Shown here: in pieces, positions 36,697 through 45,663 of the stretch
Layout: every line of letters begins with the position of its first letter
How positions within the stretch are numbered: position 1 is the first letter of the stretch
NCBI RefSeq assembly: GCF_002302635.1
Contig: NZ_CP022387.1
Span: 2,728,001 to 2,792,000, forward strand
Direction: 5' to 3'
Origin: Capnocytophaga stomatis
Lineage (GTDB): Bacteria; Bacteroidota; Bacteroidia; Flavobacteriales; Flavobacteriaceae
Length of the DNA: 64,000 nt
The notes under the pieces: generated by a model
The model's database searches: none
The model's input: only the letters and a program-made list of their open reading frames with translations
What the model was told of the DNA's origin: nothing
Program-made: the position numbers and the translations under genes

Positions 36697-36853
36697 ATAA
36701 ATCAAGTTTTTAGGTTTGAAAAATGAGAAAACTAAATATTTGACTATATTATTTTTGAAAAAGTTTGAAAAAAAATGATTTTTCAGGCAACCAAATTAGT
36801 TAAAAAAAAGAATATCTCATAATTTTTCCGAATTAAAATCTGTATTTTTTTCA

Positions 36854-36861
36854 TATCTTTG
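36854..36861 (+). promoter_or_regulatory. -7 promoter box for the phosphoribosyltransferase gene
   Basis: TATCTTTG, 19 bases before the ATG at 36881. Confidence 0.6.
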
Positions 36862-36880
36862 AGCCGAAATAAAAAGAATT

Positions 36881-37372
36881 ATGACACCAATATTAAATCA
36901 TCAGGATATTCAGCACAAAATCAGACGTATAGCTTTTCAGATTTATGAAACAAATTTGAATGAAAGCCAAATTATTTTAGCAGGAATTCAAGGAAATGGG
37001 TATATTTTTGCAGAAAACTTAAAAAAAATGCTTTCTGAAATTAGCCCGATTGAAGTGATTTTATGCAAAGTGAAAATGAATAAGAAAAATCCGCTTGAGG
37101 GAATTACAACTTCCATAGAACCAGAACAATACAAAAATAAAGTAGTCGTTTTGGTTGATGATGTTTTAAATTCGGGACTGACGCTAATTTATGGTGTAAA
37201 ACACTTTTTAGAAGTTCCTTTAAAGAAATTAACCACTGCCGTTTTAGTGAACAGAAATCACAAAAACTTCCCGATAAAGGCTGATTTTAAGGGGATTTCG
37301 TTATCTACTTCCTTGCAAGAACACGTTTCGGTTGAGTTTAACGAAGGAAATTATGTTGCATATTTGGAATAA
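36881..37372 (+). CDS. phosphoribosyltransferase-family protein
   Basis: 163 residues with a type I PRTase fold. The PRPP-binding loop is VVVLVDDVLNSGLTLIYG near residue 87, with the expected two acidic residues. The N-terminus (LNHQDIQHKIRRIAFQIYE) and GIQGNGYIFAENL resemble PyrR or hypoxanthine PRTase. No regulatory region for pyr genes is nearby, so PyrR-type function is not supported. Base specificity unknown. Confidence 0.8.
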   Translation: MTPILNHQDIQHKIRRIAFQIYETNLNESQIILAGIQGNGYIFAENLKKMLSEISPIEVILCKVKMNKKNPLEGITTSIEPEQYKNKVVVLVDDVLNSGLTLIYGVKHFLEVPLKKLTTAVLVNRNHKNFPIKADFKGISLSTSLQEHVSVEFNEGNYVAYLE

Positions 37373-37404
37373 TTAAGGCAAACAAATATTATTTTTTCAG
37401 ATTA

Positions 37405-37441
37405 AAAGACATTCTGCACGATTTTGGTTTGGAATGTCTTT
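37405..37441 (+). terminator. terminator of the phosphoribosyltransferase gene
   Basis: Arms AAAGACATTC and GAATGTCTTT around an 18-base loop, followed by a T-rich stretch. Confidence 0.5.
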
Positions 37442-37517
37442 CTGCCATATTGTCACAAAAGAAAAAATGGCACACTTTTGAATATAATTATAGCGTTTTA
37501 TAGTAAAAAAATTGATT

Positions 37518-38066
37518 ATGAGTACGGAAAAGAATACACACGAAGAGTTCGTTTCAAATGAAGAGCTTCAAAAAGAAGAAATTACCCCTGAAACGGAATC
37601 TGAACAAAATAATGAATCTCCTCAAAATAATATAGAAGAAGAGCTGGCGAAGGAAAAGGATAAATTTTTGCGTCTGTTTGCTGAGTTTGAAAATTATAAA
37701 AAACGCACAACTAAGGAGCGAATTGAGCTTTTTAAAACGGCAGGAGAAGACATTTTGTCAGCAATGTTGCCTGTAATGGACGATTTTGACAGAGCTTTGG
37801 CAGAAATTTCAAAATCAGGTGATGAAAATATGTTAAAAGGAGTGGAGCTAATACACAATAAGTTAGTTAATACTCTGAAATCAAAAGGATTGGAGAAGAT
37901 AGAAGTTTCTCCGAGTGATGTTTTTGACAGTGAAATTCACGAGGCAATAACGCAAATTCCTGCACCAACAGAAGATTTGAAAGGGAAAATTATAGATATT
38001 ATCGAAAAAGGATACAAATTAGGAAATAAAGTTATCCGATATCCAAAAGTTGTTGTAGGACAATAG
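37518..38066 (+). CDS. grpE: nucleotide exchange factor GrpE
   Basis: 182 residues from the ATG at 37518; the TTG two codons upstream is not needed. An acidic disordered N-terminus leads into a long helix (ELAKEKDKFLRLFAEFENYKKR) and the four-helix/beta head with GVELIHNKLVNTL and the PSDVFDSEIHEAI loop. It releases ADP from DnaK. dnaJ starts 13 bases after the stop, so the two are an operon; dnaK is not in the window. Confidence 0.94.
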   Translation: MSTEKNTHEEFVSNEELQKEEITPETESEQNNESPQNNIEEELAKEKDKFLRLFAEFENYKKRTTKERIELFKTAGEDILSAMLPVMDDFDRALAEISKSGDENMLKGVELIHNKLVNTLKSKGLEKIEVSPSDVFDSEIHEAITQIPAPTEDLKGKIIDIIEKGYKLGNKVIRYPKVVVGQ

Positions 38067-38079
38067 TTTATAAAAATCA

Positions 38080-39192
38080 ATGAAAAAAGATTACTACGAA
38101 ATATTAGAAGTTTCAAAAACGGCAACCACTGCTGAAATTAAAAAAGCGTATCGCAAACAAGCTTTAAAATACCATCCGGACAAAAATCCGGGGGATAAAC
38201 AAGCCGAGGAAAATTTTAAGTTAGCCGCTGAAGCCTATGAAGTGCTGAGTGATGACAACAAAAGAGCTCAGTATGACCGTTTTGGGCACGCAGCTTTTGA
38301 TAATGCCGGTGGCGGTTATCACTCGACGATGGAGGATATTTTCAGCCATTTTGGAGATATTTTTGGCGGGCGATTTTCAGGTTTTTCAGGATTTGGAGGC
38401 TTCGGAGGAGGACAGCAGGCTCGTATGCGAGGCGAAAATCTTCGAGTTCGTATAAAAGTTTCTCTGGAAGACGTTGTAAAAGGTGCTGAAAAGAAAATAA
38501 AAGTTAAAAGAAAGGTTCAGGCAGAGGGAGTTACCTATAAAACGTGTCCGACTTGTAACGGAACTGGGCAAATTGTCAGAGAGGTGAACACAATGCTTGG
38601 AAGAATGCAAACGGCAAGTTCTTGTTCTTCCTGCTATGGAAGTGGTCAGGTTATTGATTCTCGTCCGTCAGAGGCTGATTCTCAAGGGTTAAAAGTTGTT
38701 GAAGAGACGATTTCCGTGAAAATTCCGGCTGGGGTTATGGAGGGCGTTCAGCTGAAAGTCAGCGGGAAAGGTAATGAAGCTCCGGGAAGAGACAGCCTTG
38801 CGGGTGATTTGCTGGTGGTCATAGAAGAGCAAGAACACGAAACGCTCAAAAGAGAAGGCGAAAATTTGCATTATGACCTTTATGTCAGTTTTTCGGAAGC
38901 AGCTTTGGGGGCTTCCAAAGAGATTGAAACCGTTACGGGAAAAGTACGAATTAAATTAGAAGAAGGAATACAATCCGGAAAAATTCTTCGGTTAAAAGGG
39001 AAAGGAGTTCCCAGCTTAAATGGCTATGGAACAGGCGATTTAATCATTCACGTGAATGTTTGGACTCCTAAAAATCTTACGGAAAAACAGAAAGAATTTT
39101 TTAGAGAAATGCTCAACGATGCCAAGTTTGAGCCAAAACCTGAAAAAACGGATAAATCCTTTTTTGAGAAAGTAAGGGAAATGTTTTCATAA
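38080..39192 (+). CDS. dnaJ: chaperone DnaJ with reduced zinc finger
   Basis: 370 residues. The J domain (residues 1-65) has HPD in [11 protein letters not shown] Gly/Phe-rich linker follows ([19 protein letters not shown]). The zinc region shows only two CxxCxGxG repeats, CPTCNGTG and CSSCYGSG, where the classical form has four. C-terminal beta domains ([19 protein letters not shown]) and the dimerisation tail follow. It stimulates DnaK. The short zinc region is seen in flavobacterial DnaJ proteins by my recollection. Confidence 0.94.
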   Translation: MKKDYYEILEVSKTATTAEIKKAYRKQALKYHPDKNPGDKQAEENFKLAAEAYEVLSDDNKRAQYDRFGHAAFDNAGGGYHSTMEDIFSHFGDIFGGRFSGFSGFGGFGGGQQARMRGENLRVRIKVSLEDVVKGAEKKIKVKRKVQAEGVTYKTCPTCNGTGQIVREVNTMLGRMQTASSCSSCYGSGQVIDSRPSEADSQGLKVVEETISVKIPAGVMEGVQLKVSGKGNEAPGRDSLAGDLLVVIEEQEHETLKREGENLHYDLYVSFSEAALGASKEIETVTGKVRIKLEEGIQSGKILRLKGKGVPSLNGYGTGDLIIHVNVWTPKNLTEKQKEFFREMLNDAKFEPKPEKTDKSFFEKVREMFS

Positions 39193-39221
39193 TTAATTAG
39201 TTTAAAATTTGTATTACGATA

Positions 39222-39266
39222 AAGTTGAAAGAGCAGTGTAATCGCTGGGCTTTCAGCTTTATTTTT
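39222..39266 (+). terminator. terminator of grpE-dnaJ
   Basis: Arms AAGTTGAAAG (39222-39231) and CTTTCAGCTT (39250-39259), with one G-T pair, followed by a T-rich run. Confidence 0.6.
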
Positions 39267-39327
39267 TTATATTTGTTTTTCTTTTTGATGATTTTGGAAA
39301 TTCCTGAAAATAATAAATGTTTTGAAT

Positions 39328-40020
39328 ATGAACCACATTGATTATAATAATTTTATTTTAGATAAAAATAGAAAATTTAATGAACAAAATAGTATTCTTA
39401 TAGAAACATCAAGTGATGATTTTAGGTTGGGTACTCATTTAGTTTACAAAAGCAAGGAAAATTTATATGTTATATATTATTATATGGAAAATGATATTAG
39501 CACTATATATTTCCAAGGATTTGATATTTATATAGTGTATATTGAATTAGAGAGTATTGTAATGAATATTCTATCAAAATATGATTTAATAGGAAAAGAT
39601 TACAATATTATTGACCGTCCTTCTTTTAATTTAAATGAAAAAACTTTAAAATATAACTTAGAAAAAATTAAAGAAGAAAATATTGATAAAATAGCCAATG
39701 AGTTTATTACTTTTTATACCCAAGAAGCCCTTCCATTCTTTGAAAAATGGCAAAACCTAAATGTTTTATACGAATACATAAAAGATAAAACAGATGACGA
39801 ACTTTGGGATATTTTAGGGCAATTTGCACCAATGAAAAAAGCTGTTATTTTAAGACTTTGTAACGACTCTAATTATCAATCGTTTATGGATAACTATTTT
39901 CAAAAACAAAAAGAATATTTTGAAGAAGACCCCGAAGATATTGATAATATTCGTTATTACAACGCCTCCAGAGAACTAAACGAAATTTTGGATAAAACAA
40001 AACCTATTTACAATTTGTAA
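39328..40020 (+). CDS. tandem paralog A, hypothetical protein
   Basis: 230 residues from the ATG at 39328; a TTG two codons upstream is not used. No signal, TM or enzymatic motif. The N-terminal 140 residues are beta/alpha with many Tyr and Ile. The C-terminal 90 (LYEYIKDKTDDELWDILGQF onward) are nearly identical to the next gene. The conserved helix pair and acidic EEDPEDIDNI tail recall small immunity- or antitoxin-like proteins, but this is only a look. AT-rich, unlike its neighbours. Confidence 0.7.
   Translation: MNHIDYNNFILDKNRKFNEQNSILIETSSDDFRLGTHLVYKSKENLYVIYYYMENDISTIYFQGFDIYIVYIELESIVMNILSKYDLIGKDYNIIDRPSFNLNEKTLKYNLEKIKEENIDKIANEFITFYTQEALPFFEKWQNLNVLYEYIKDKTDDELWDILGQFAPMKKAVILRLCNDSNYQSFMDNYFQKQKEYFEEDPEDIDNIRYYNASRELNEILDKTKPIYNL
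39743..40020 (+). repeat. 278-bp duplicated segment, copy A
   Basis: Aligns without gaps to 40458-40735. By eye about a dozen substitutions are seen, many of them synonymous. It covers the shared C-terminal coding region. Confidence 0.85.
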
Positions 40021-40066
40021 GCGAAAGAAATAATATAAAAATTCCGCCTATTAAAATGTTTTAACT

Positions 40067-40735
40067 ATGGTAGAAATAAATAAAGTAGTAAGAGAAATAA
40101 AGAGTATGATTTCTGAAGGAAAAGATATAGAAGAAATCGTAATAAGAGAAAGTAATTATACTATTATTCATTTTATGCACTCTATTTCTGAAACAGATTT
40201 TACTGTAACATTATTATTTGAAAAAGATGATTCAAAATTTTTATTTTGTCCTATCCAATATCAAATAAATTATAATCAATTAGATGATGTTGTGAATAAA
40301 ATTCTAATCAAAAATGGTTTGAGTTTTAAAGATAGCAAAAGTAATAGATGGGGGTCTTTTTTCATTGAAAAACAAAAATATAACTCACTTGTAGCAGATG
40401 ATAGTATAACAAAAATATTTGAAAATCAATATAATAATGAAATTCTCCCATTTTTCAAAAAATGGCACAACCTAAATGTTTTGTACGAATACATAAAAGA
40501 TAAAACAGAAGACGAACTTTGGGATATTTTAGGGCAATTTGCACCAATGAAAAAAGCTGTTATTTTAAAACTTTGCAACGATTCTAATTATCAATCGTTT
40601 ATGGATAACTATTTTCAAAAACAAAAAGAATATTTTGAAGAAGACCCCGAAGATATTGATAATATTCGTTATTACAACGCCTCCAAAGAATTGAAAGAAA
40701 TTTTGGACAAAACAAAGCCTATTTACAATTTGTAA
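40067..40735 (+). CDS. tandem paralog B, hypothetical protein
   Basis: 222 residues, 46 bases after gene A and on the same strand. Its N-terminal half (NKVVREIKSMISEGKDIEEI) is clearly diverged from A, with only the general order of hydrophobic segments kept, while the C-terminal 90 residues are near identical. Such mosaic pairs arise by tandem duplication plus gene conversion. Function unknown; not a member of a family I can name. Confidence 0.7.
   Translation: MVEINKVVREIKSMISEGKDIEEIVIRESNYTIIHFMHSISETDFTVTLLFEKDDSKFLFCPIQYQINYNQLDDVVNKILIKNGLSFKDSKSNRWGSFFIEKQKYNSLVADDSITKIFENQYNNEILPFFKKWHNLNVLYEYIKDKTEDELWDILGQFAPMKKAVILKLCNDSNYQSFMDNYFQKQKEYFEEDPEDIDNIRYYNASKELKEILDKTKPIYNL
40458..40735 (+). 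repeat. 278-bp duplicated segment, copy B
   Basis: Partner of 39743-40020 at constant 715-base spacing; ends exactly at the stop codon, as does copy A. Confidence 0.85.
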
Positions 40736-40887
40736 TTGACAGCAAATCCCTTCGACAGCTAACCAAAAAACGATGCATAAAAAAACGAATAGAAAATGGA
40801 AAATATTGGTAATAAAACATCTTGCGATTGACTTTTTCAAAGCAGTTGCAGAAAGCAAGATTTTTTTGCTGATTTGTAAATAGTTCG

Positions 40888-40895
40888 TATCTTTG
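40888..40895 (+). promoter_or_regulatory. -7 promoter box for the M48 protease gene
   Basis: TATCTTTG with TTTG at 40865-40868 at -33 spacing. The ATG lies about 130 bases downstream. Confidence 0.5.
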
Positions 40896-41022
40896 CCTCA
40901 CTGAGTTACAACCTAAAATGGGTAAAATCAACAAGGGTTGTTTTGTCACTAAATCATTACCTTCTGCTCTTCGGTGATGAGGTTATAAAAAAGATTTTTA
41001 TTTGTTACAAAAAAAGAAAGTT

Positions 41023-41826
41023 ATGAGAAGAATTAGTCTGGTTATCATTTTTTTAGTGATTTTTTCTTGTAAAACAAATCCGTTTACGGGAAAAAATACT
41101 TTGAACTTTAAATCGAACAGTACTTTGTTCCCGATGGCTTTTACTCAATATTCTACTTTTCTGAAAGAAAATGAAGTTGTTATGGGAACTGCCGAAGCTG
41201 AAATGGTTAAGCGGGTAGGGCAACGAATTGCCAAGGCAGCTCAAATGTGGGCAGAGGCAATCGGTCATAAGGACTATTTGAAAGATTATAAGTGGGAATA
41301 CAATTTGGTTCACGACAAGCAAGCCAATGCGTGGTGTATGCCAGGGGGGAAAATCGTGGTTTATACGGGAATTCTTCCCATTACCAAAAGCGAGGAAGGG
41401 CTGGCAGTTGTTATGGGGCACGAAGTTGCTCACGCACTGCTTGACCACGGAGCCCAACGTATGAGTGCAAGTGACATACAGGTACTCGGAGCGATTGTCG
41501 GCAATGTGGCTCTTCACAACAGCAAGTATAAAGACACATTCAACGCTGCGTACGCACCTGCAACGCAAATATTAGGAATGTTGCCTTACAGCCGTTCGCA
41601 CGAAACCGAAGCCGATGAAATAGGAATTCAACTTATGGCAATTGCAGGATACAATCCTGAAGAAGCACCTAAATTATGGGAACGAATGCAAGCAAACAGT
41701 TCAGGACAGTCGCTTGAAATACTAAGTACACACCCGTCCAACGCTTCGCGAATAGCAAATCTGAAAAATTGGGTTCCTAAAGCAAAAGCCGAAGCAGCAA
41801 AATACGGAATTACAACCTTCAAATAA
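41023..41826 (+). CDS. M48-family metalloprotease lipoprotein
   Basis: 267 residues from the ATG at 41023; a TTG at 41002 would displace the signal. Lipobox VIFSC gives an envelope lipoprotein. The zinc site is HEVAHALLDHG near residue 142, with the third ligand Glu in SRSHETEADEIG near residue 194. PWCMPGGKIVVYTG-type segment precedes (NAWCMPGGKI). It resembles LoiP/YcaL or the protease half of BepA, without TPRs. Likely outer-membrane quality control in the periplasm. Confidence 0.9.
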   Translation: MRRISLVIIFLVIFSCKTNPFTGKNTLNFKSNSTLFPMAFTQYSTFLKENEVVMGTAEAEMVKRVGQRIAKAAQMWAEAIGHKDYLKDYKWEYNLVHDKQANAWCMPGGKIVVYTGILPITKSEEGLAVVMGHEVAHALLDHGAQRMSASDIQVLGAIVGNVALHNSKYKDTFNAAYAPATQILGMLPYSRSHETEADEIGIQLMAIAGYNPEEAPKLWERMQANSSGQSLEILSTHPSNASRIANLKNWVPKAKAEAAKYGITTFK

Positions 41827-41951
41827 GGAACATTTTATCAAAAAAATATATTTTCTGCATTCTTTGAAAAAGAAGTACGAAACAAAACAGTGAGTACAAG
41901 CAATTCTTTTTTGAAGAATGCAGATGAACGTTAAAGAGGAAGCATATAAAT

Positions 41952-42593
41952 ATGAAGAAATCCGAAAAAGTAAGCTTTGTAATCAATACATTGGAGGAAA
42001 TATACCCAAAAGTAGATGTCCCCCTTGACCATAAAGACCCGTACACCCTATTAATAGCCGTGCTACTCTCCGCACAAAGCACCGATGCTCGTGTAAATCA
42101 AATAACGCCCTTACTTTTTGCAAAAGCGGACAATCCGTACGATATGATAAAGCTATCCGTTGATGAGATTCGTGAAATCATCAAACCGGTGGGGCTTTCT
42201 CCTGCCAAGTCGAAAGGAATTTACGAACTGTCACACATTTTGATTGACAAACACGGCGGGGAAGTGCCGCAGAGCTTCGAGGATTTGGAAGCGTTGCCTG
42301 CCGTTGGGCATAAAACGGCCAGCGTGGTGATGTCGCAAGCCTTCGGCGTCCCTGCGTTTCCTGTGGATACGCATATTCATCGCTTAATGTACCGATGGGG
42401 GCTATCAAACGGAAAGAATGTGACGCAAACGGAGAAAGATGCGAAGCGTTTATTTCCAGAGGAGAAGTGGAACAAGCTCCATATCCAGATTATTTTATAT
42501 GGGAGGGAATATAGTCCTGCCCGTGGGTGGAATATCGAGAAAGATATTATCACAAAAACCATCGGACGGAAGTCAGTTATTAATTCCATTTAA
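41952..42593 (+). CDS. nth: endonuclease III-like DNA glycosylase, no Fe-S cluster
   Basis: 213 residues. HhH-GPD fold: LLSAQSTDARVNQ, the LPAVGHKTASVV hairpin with catalytic Lys (about residue 121) and AFPVDTHIHRL with catalytic Asp. Removes oxidised pyrimidines and cleaves the AP site. E. coli Nth ends in a CxnCxxCxnC cluster; here the equivalent stretch is YGREYSPARGWNIEKDII with no Cys, so the 4Fe-4S cluster is lost. Overall Nth rather than MutY or AlkA on length and motif. Confidence 0.9.
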   Translation: MKKSEKVSFVINTLEEIYPKVDVPLDHKDPYTLLIAVLLSAQSTDARVNQITPLLFAKADNPYDMIKLSVDEIREIIKPVGLSPAKSKGIYELSHILIDKHGGEVPQSFEDLEALPAVGHKTASVVMSQAFGVPAFPVDTHIHRLMYRWGLSNGKNVTQTEKDAKRLFPEEKWNKLHIQIILYGREYSPARGWNIEKDIITKTIGRKSVINSI

Positions 42594-43083
42594 GAAAATT
42601 ATTTAATGAAGAAGCAAAACAATGCAAAACAAACAGTAAATATCAAATATCAATATAAAAAAATCAAAGAAAGGGTAGGGGCTTTAGAAGAGAAATAAGG
42701 GGCTGTTCAAATTATTGATAAAACATCAAAAAGTAAGTGTTTTTTATTGGAATGTAATTATGGGCAATCCAAAAGGAACTGTAAAAAATGTAAGAACAAG
42801 TATGGGGTATTTAAAAACAGGTCAGGGCAATACAAAGTAAGTGATAAAAATTCAATAAACGAGTTTCATTTATAAAGATGTAATAATCAAAAATGAAAAT
42901 TCAATATAATAAAATACAAAAGTAAAAATGTGCAATATTAAATCAATAATCATAAATAAAGATGATAAATAAAAAATATTGATTTAATGAAATAAAAATA
43001 CAGTACAAATTAAATAAGAAGTAAAATCGTGTAATAAACACAAAAGATATTCTAATAAACAGAAGTAACTAACAATAAAGACT
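42594..43083. other. gene-free stretch with possible coding relic, 490 bp
   Basis: AT-rich region with no ORF having a plausible start. A forward frame from about 42700 to 42875 encodes a Cys-rich peptide with CKKCKNKYG and a GGGGCTGTTCAAATTA-like lead, reminiscent of an IS end and a zinc-binding transposase N-terminus. It has no start codon and is short. Treat as a possible relic only. Confidence 0.35.
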
Positions 43084-44361
43084 ATGAAGTTACAACAAAG
43101 AGATGAAAAACATCTGTGGCATCCTTATACGCAACATCAAACAGCTTCCAAACCTTTAGGAATTGTTAAAGGGAAAGATGCTTTACTTTGGGATGAAGAC
43201 GGAAATGAATATATTGACGCCATTTCGAGCTGGTGGGTAAATCCTTTCGGGCATAGTAATGAGCTTTTAGCCCAAGCGGCTTACAAACAATTAACACAAC
43301 TGGAGCACGTACTCTTCGGGGGATTCACTCACGAACCTGCGGTGCTTTTGGCAGAGAAACTAATCTCCATTTTGCCTTCCAATCAACAGAAAATATTCTT
43401 TTCGGACAATGGTTCTACCGCTGTGGAAGTCGCAATAAAGATGGCGATACAGTATTTTTTCAACAAGGGAGAGAAAAGGCACGTAATAGTGGCGTTCGAA
43501 AATGCTTTCCACGGTGATACTTTTGGGGCGATGGCAGCTTCAGGAATATCATTCTTCACGGAATCGTTTAGGGGGCAGCTGTTGGAAGTGGTGCGGATTC
43601 CCATTCCGGAGAAAGGAAAGGAGCAATTATCGGAAGAAAAGCTAAAAGAAGCCATCGCAAAGCACAAAGTGGCGGCTTTCATCTTTGAGCCGTTGGTTCA
43701 GGGTGCAGCAGGAATGAAAATCTACTCCGAAAAGGCTTTAGACAATTTGATAAAAATAGCTAAAAGCCAAAATGTTATCACAATCGCCGATGAGGTAATG
43801 ACCGGATTTGGCAGAACAGGGAAAACATTCGCTTGTGATTATTTAAGCGAGCAACCGGATATTGTTTGCCTTTCAAAAGCATTGACGGGGGGCACAATTC
43901 CGCTGGCGGTAACCTCGGCAACGCAGGAGATTTTTGATGCTTTTTGCGATGAAGATGTAAATAAAGCTCTGTTTCACGGGCATACTTATATGGCAAATCC
44001 CACAGGATGTGCCATTGCTTTGGAGGCAATCCGAATTCTGCAAACAGATGAAACTCAGCAGAAAATAAAACGCATTGAGCAGTATCATAAGGAATTTGTG
44101 CAAAAATTAAATAGCAACCCGAATGTTGAAAACGCACGAACGCTGGGGGTTATTTTAGCTTTTGAAGTGAAAACATCAGGAAATACATCGTATTATGGAA
44201 GTATTCGCAATCGATTGTATGAATTTTTTATTGAAAAAGGCGTAATTCTGCGTCCCGTGGGCAATACAGTCTATATACTTCCTCCGTATATTGTCACAAA
44301 TGCACAATTACAGCGTATTTATAGTGTAATTGAAGAAGCAATCAAGGAATTTTCGTCATAA
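43084..44361 (+). CDS. bioA: adenosylmethionine-8-amino-7-oxononanoate aminotransferase
   Basis: Class III PLP aminotransferase of biotin synthesis, using SAM to aminate KAPA to DAPA. 425 residues. LWHPYTQH at the N-terminus and ISSWWVNPFGH are BioA-specific. The cofactor site shows DNGSTAVEVAIKMA, FENAFHGDTFG, ADEVMTGFGRTG and PLP Lys in CLSKALTGG near residue 262. The rest of the biotin operon is not in the window. The downstream Gfo/Idh gene starts 13 bases later. Confidence 0.95.
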   Translation: MKLQQRDEKHLWHPYTQHQTASKPLGIVKGKDALLWDEDGNEYIDAISSWWVNPFGHSNELLAQAAYKQLTQLEHVLFGGFTHEPAVLLAEKLISILPSNQQKIFFSDNGSTAVEVAIKMAIQYFFNKGEKRHVIVAFENAFHGDTFGAMAASGISFFTESFRGQLLEVVRIPIPEKGKEQLSEEKLKEAIAKHKVAAFIFEPLVQGAAGMKIYSEKALDNLIKIAKSQNVITIADEVMTGFGRTGKTFACDYLSEQPDIVCLSKALTGGTIPLAVTSATQEIFDAFCDEDVNKALFHGHTYMANPTGCAIALEAIRILQTDETQQKIKRIEQYHKEFVQKLNSNPNVENARTLGVILAFEVKTSGNTSYYGSIRNRLYEFFIEKGVILRPVGNTVYILPPYIVTNAQLQRIYSVIEEAIKEFSS

Positions 44362-44374
44362 AACTGATTTAAAA

Positions 44375-45586
44375 ATGAAAAAAGTATTCGATTTGAGGGT
44401 CGCTCCCATAGAAAATCTTTGTGTGGGATTTATCGGCGTCGGCATTCGAGGTATTGAAGCCCTAAAGCGATATATGTATTTGGATGTGCGTATCTCGGCA
44501 GTGAGTGATGTGTATGAGGAATATATAGAAAAAGCTAAGAAAATCACAGAAAATCAGTCTGTTTCACCAGTTTTCTTTACAGGAAAAGAAGATTGGAAGA
44601 AGCTTTGCGAAATGGAAGAAATTGACTTGGTTTATATATCCACACCTTGGGAATTACACACTGAAATGGTAACGTACGCAATGCGTTGTGGTAAGCACGT
44701 TGCGGTGGAAGTTCCGCTGGCTATGACCGTTGCCGATTGCTGGAAAATAGTCAGAACTGCGGAAGAAACTCAGCGACACTGTATGATGTTGGAAAATGCG
44801 TGTTACGATAGCTTTGAACTGATGACTATTGAAATGGCAAAAAGAGGAGATTTCGGAGAGATAGTCCACGGAGAAGGCGCTTATATTCACGATTTGAGGC
44901 GTTTGAATTTTCAGCAGAATGATAGAGATACACTGCGAGGCGAATGGCGAATGAAATACAGCCAAACGCACAATGGAAATCCGTACCCAACACACGGAAT
45001 AGCTCCTATTTGTCAGGCAATGAATATCTTAAGAGGAGATAATTTAGTTAAATTAGTGTCGATGTCGTCTCTCTCAATCGGGATGAAACGTTATGCCGAA
45101 GCTACTTTCGGGAGCGAATCTCCACAGGCAAAAGCACAGTACACAGGCGATATTAATTTGACGCTGATTCAGACAGAAAAAGGAAAGACCATCTTATTAC
45201 AACACGATGATACCAGCCCACGACCATATTCACGAATATTTTTAGTGAGTGGAACAGACGGATTTATTCAAAAATATCCCACTCCTCAAATTTATTTCGA
45301 CAAAAGGGAAATTCCACAATTAATTCAGGAGGAAGTAGCATCGTATTTGGAACAAAATCAGCATCATTATGTGTTGGAAACCGCTCATTTGAGAGAAAAA
45401 CTTCCGGAACAAAAGCCTATGGATATCATTATGGATTACAGATTGGTGTACTGTCTCAAAAATGGACTTCCGTTAGACCAAAACGTATATGATGGTGCAT
45501 TGTGGTCGTGCATTACAGAATTATCACAAATTTCCGTAGAAAAAGGAAGCATTCCTGTTGATATTCCTGATTTTTTGAACGGATAA
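44375..45586 (+). CDS. GH109-type NAD-dependent glycosidase (Gfo/Idh/MocA)
   Basis: 403 residues from the ATG at 44375; the TTG at 44330 lies inside bioA. An N-terminal Rossmann fold (CVGFIGVGIRGIEAL, a G-x-G-x-x-G variant) is followed by the Gfo/Idh C-terminal fold with GKHVAVEVPLAM and the signature NGNPYPTHGIAPICQAMN. The latter matches GH109 alpha-N-acetylgalactosaminidases, which use NAD in a redox-assisted hydrolysis. No signal peptide is present, unlike secreted GH109 enzymes, so it would act in the cytoplasm. Other Gfo/Idh activities remain possible. Confidence 0.75.
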   Translation: MKKVFDLRVAPIENLCVGFIGVGIRGIEALKRYMYLDVRISAVSDVYEEYIEKAKKITENQSVSPVFFTGKEDWKKLCEMEEIDLVYISTPWELHTEMVTYAMRCGKHVAVEVPLAMTVADCWKIVRTAEETQRHCMMLENACYDSFELMTIEMAKRGDFGEIVHGEGAYIHDLRRLNFQQNDRDTLRGEWRMKYSQTHNGNPYPTHGIAPICQAMNILRGDNLVKLVSMSSLSIGMKRYAEATFGSESPQAKAQYTGDINLTLIQTEKGKTILLQHDDTSPRPYSRIFLVSGTDGFIQKYPTPQIYFDKREIPQLIQEEVASYLEQNQHHYVLETAHLREKLPEQKPMDIIMDYRLVYCLKNGLPLDQNVYDGALWSCITELSQISVEKGSIPVDIPDFLNG

Positions 45587-45637
45587 CACTTGAAAAACAA
45601 AATTGAAATTCTTTTATCAATTATTACTTTAAATAAT

Positions 45638-45645
45638 TATATTTG
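45638..45645 (+). promoter_or_regulatory. -7 promoter box for ribB
   Basis: TATATTTG followed by C, 18 bases before the ATG at 45664. The short leader leaves no room for an FMN riboswitch. Confidence 0.55.
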
Positions 45646-45663
45646 CCACAAATTTGAGTTAAG

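Noticed and set aside
39328-40735. Toxin-antitoxin pair
   Set aside because: The two proteins are paralogs of each other, not a toxin with a different antitoxin, and no toxin motif is present.
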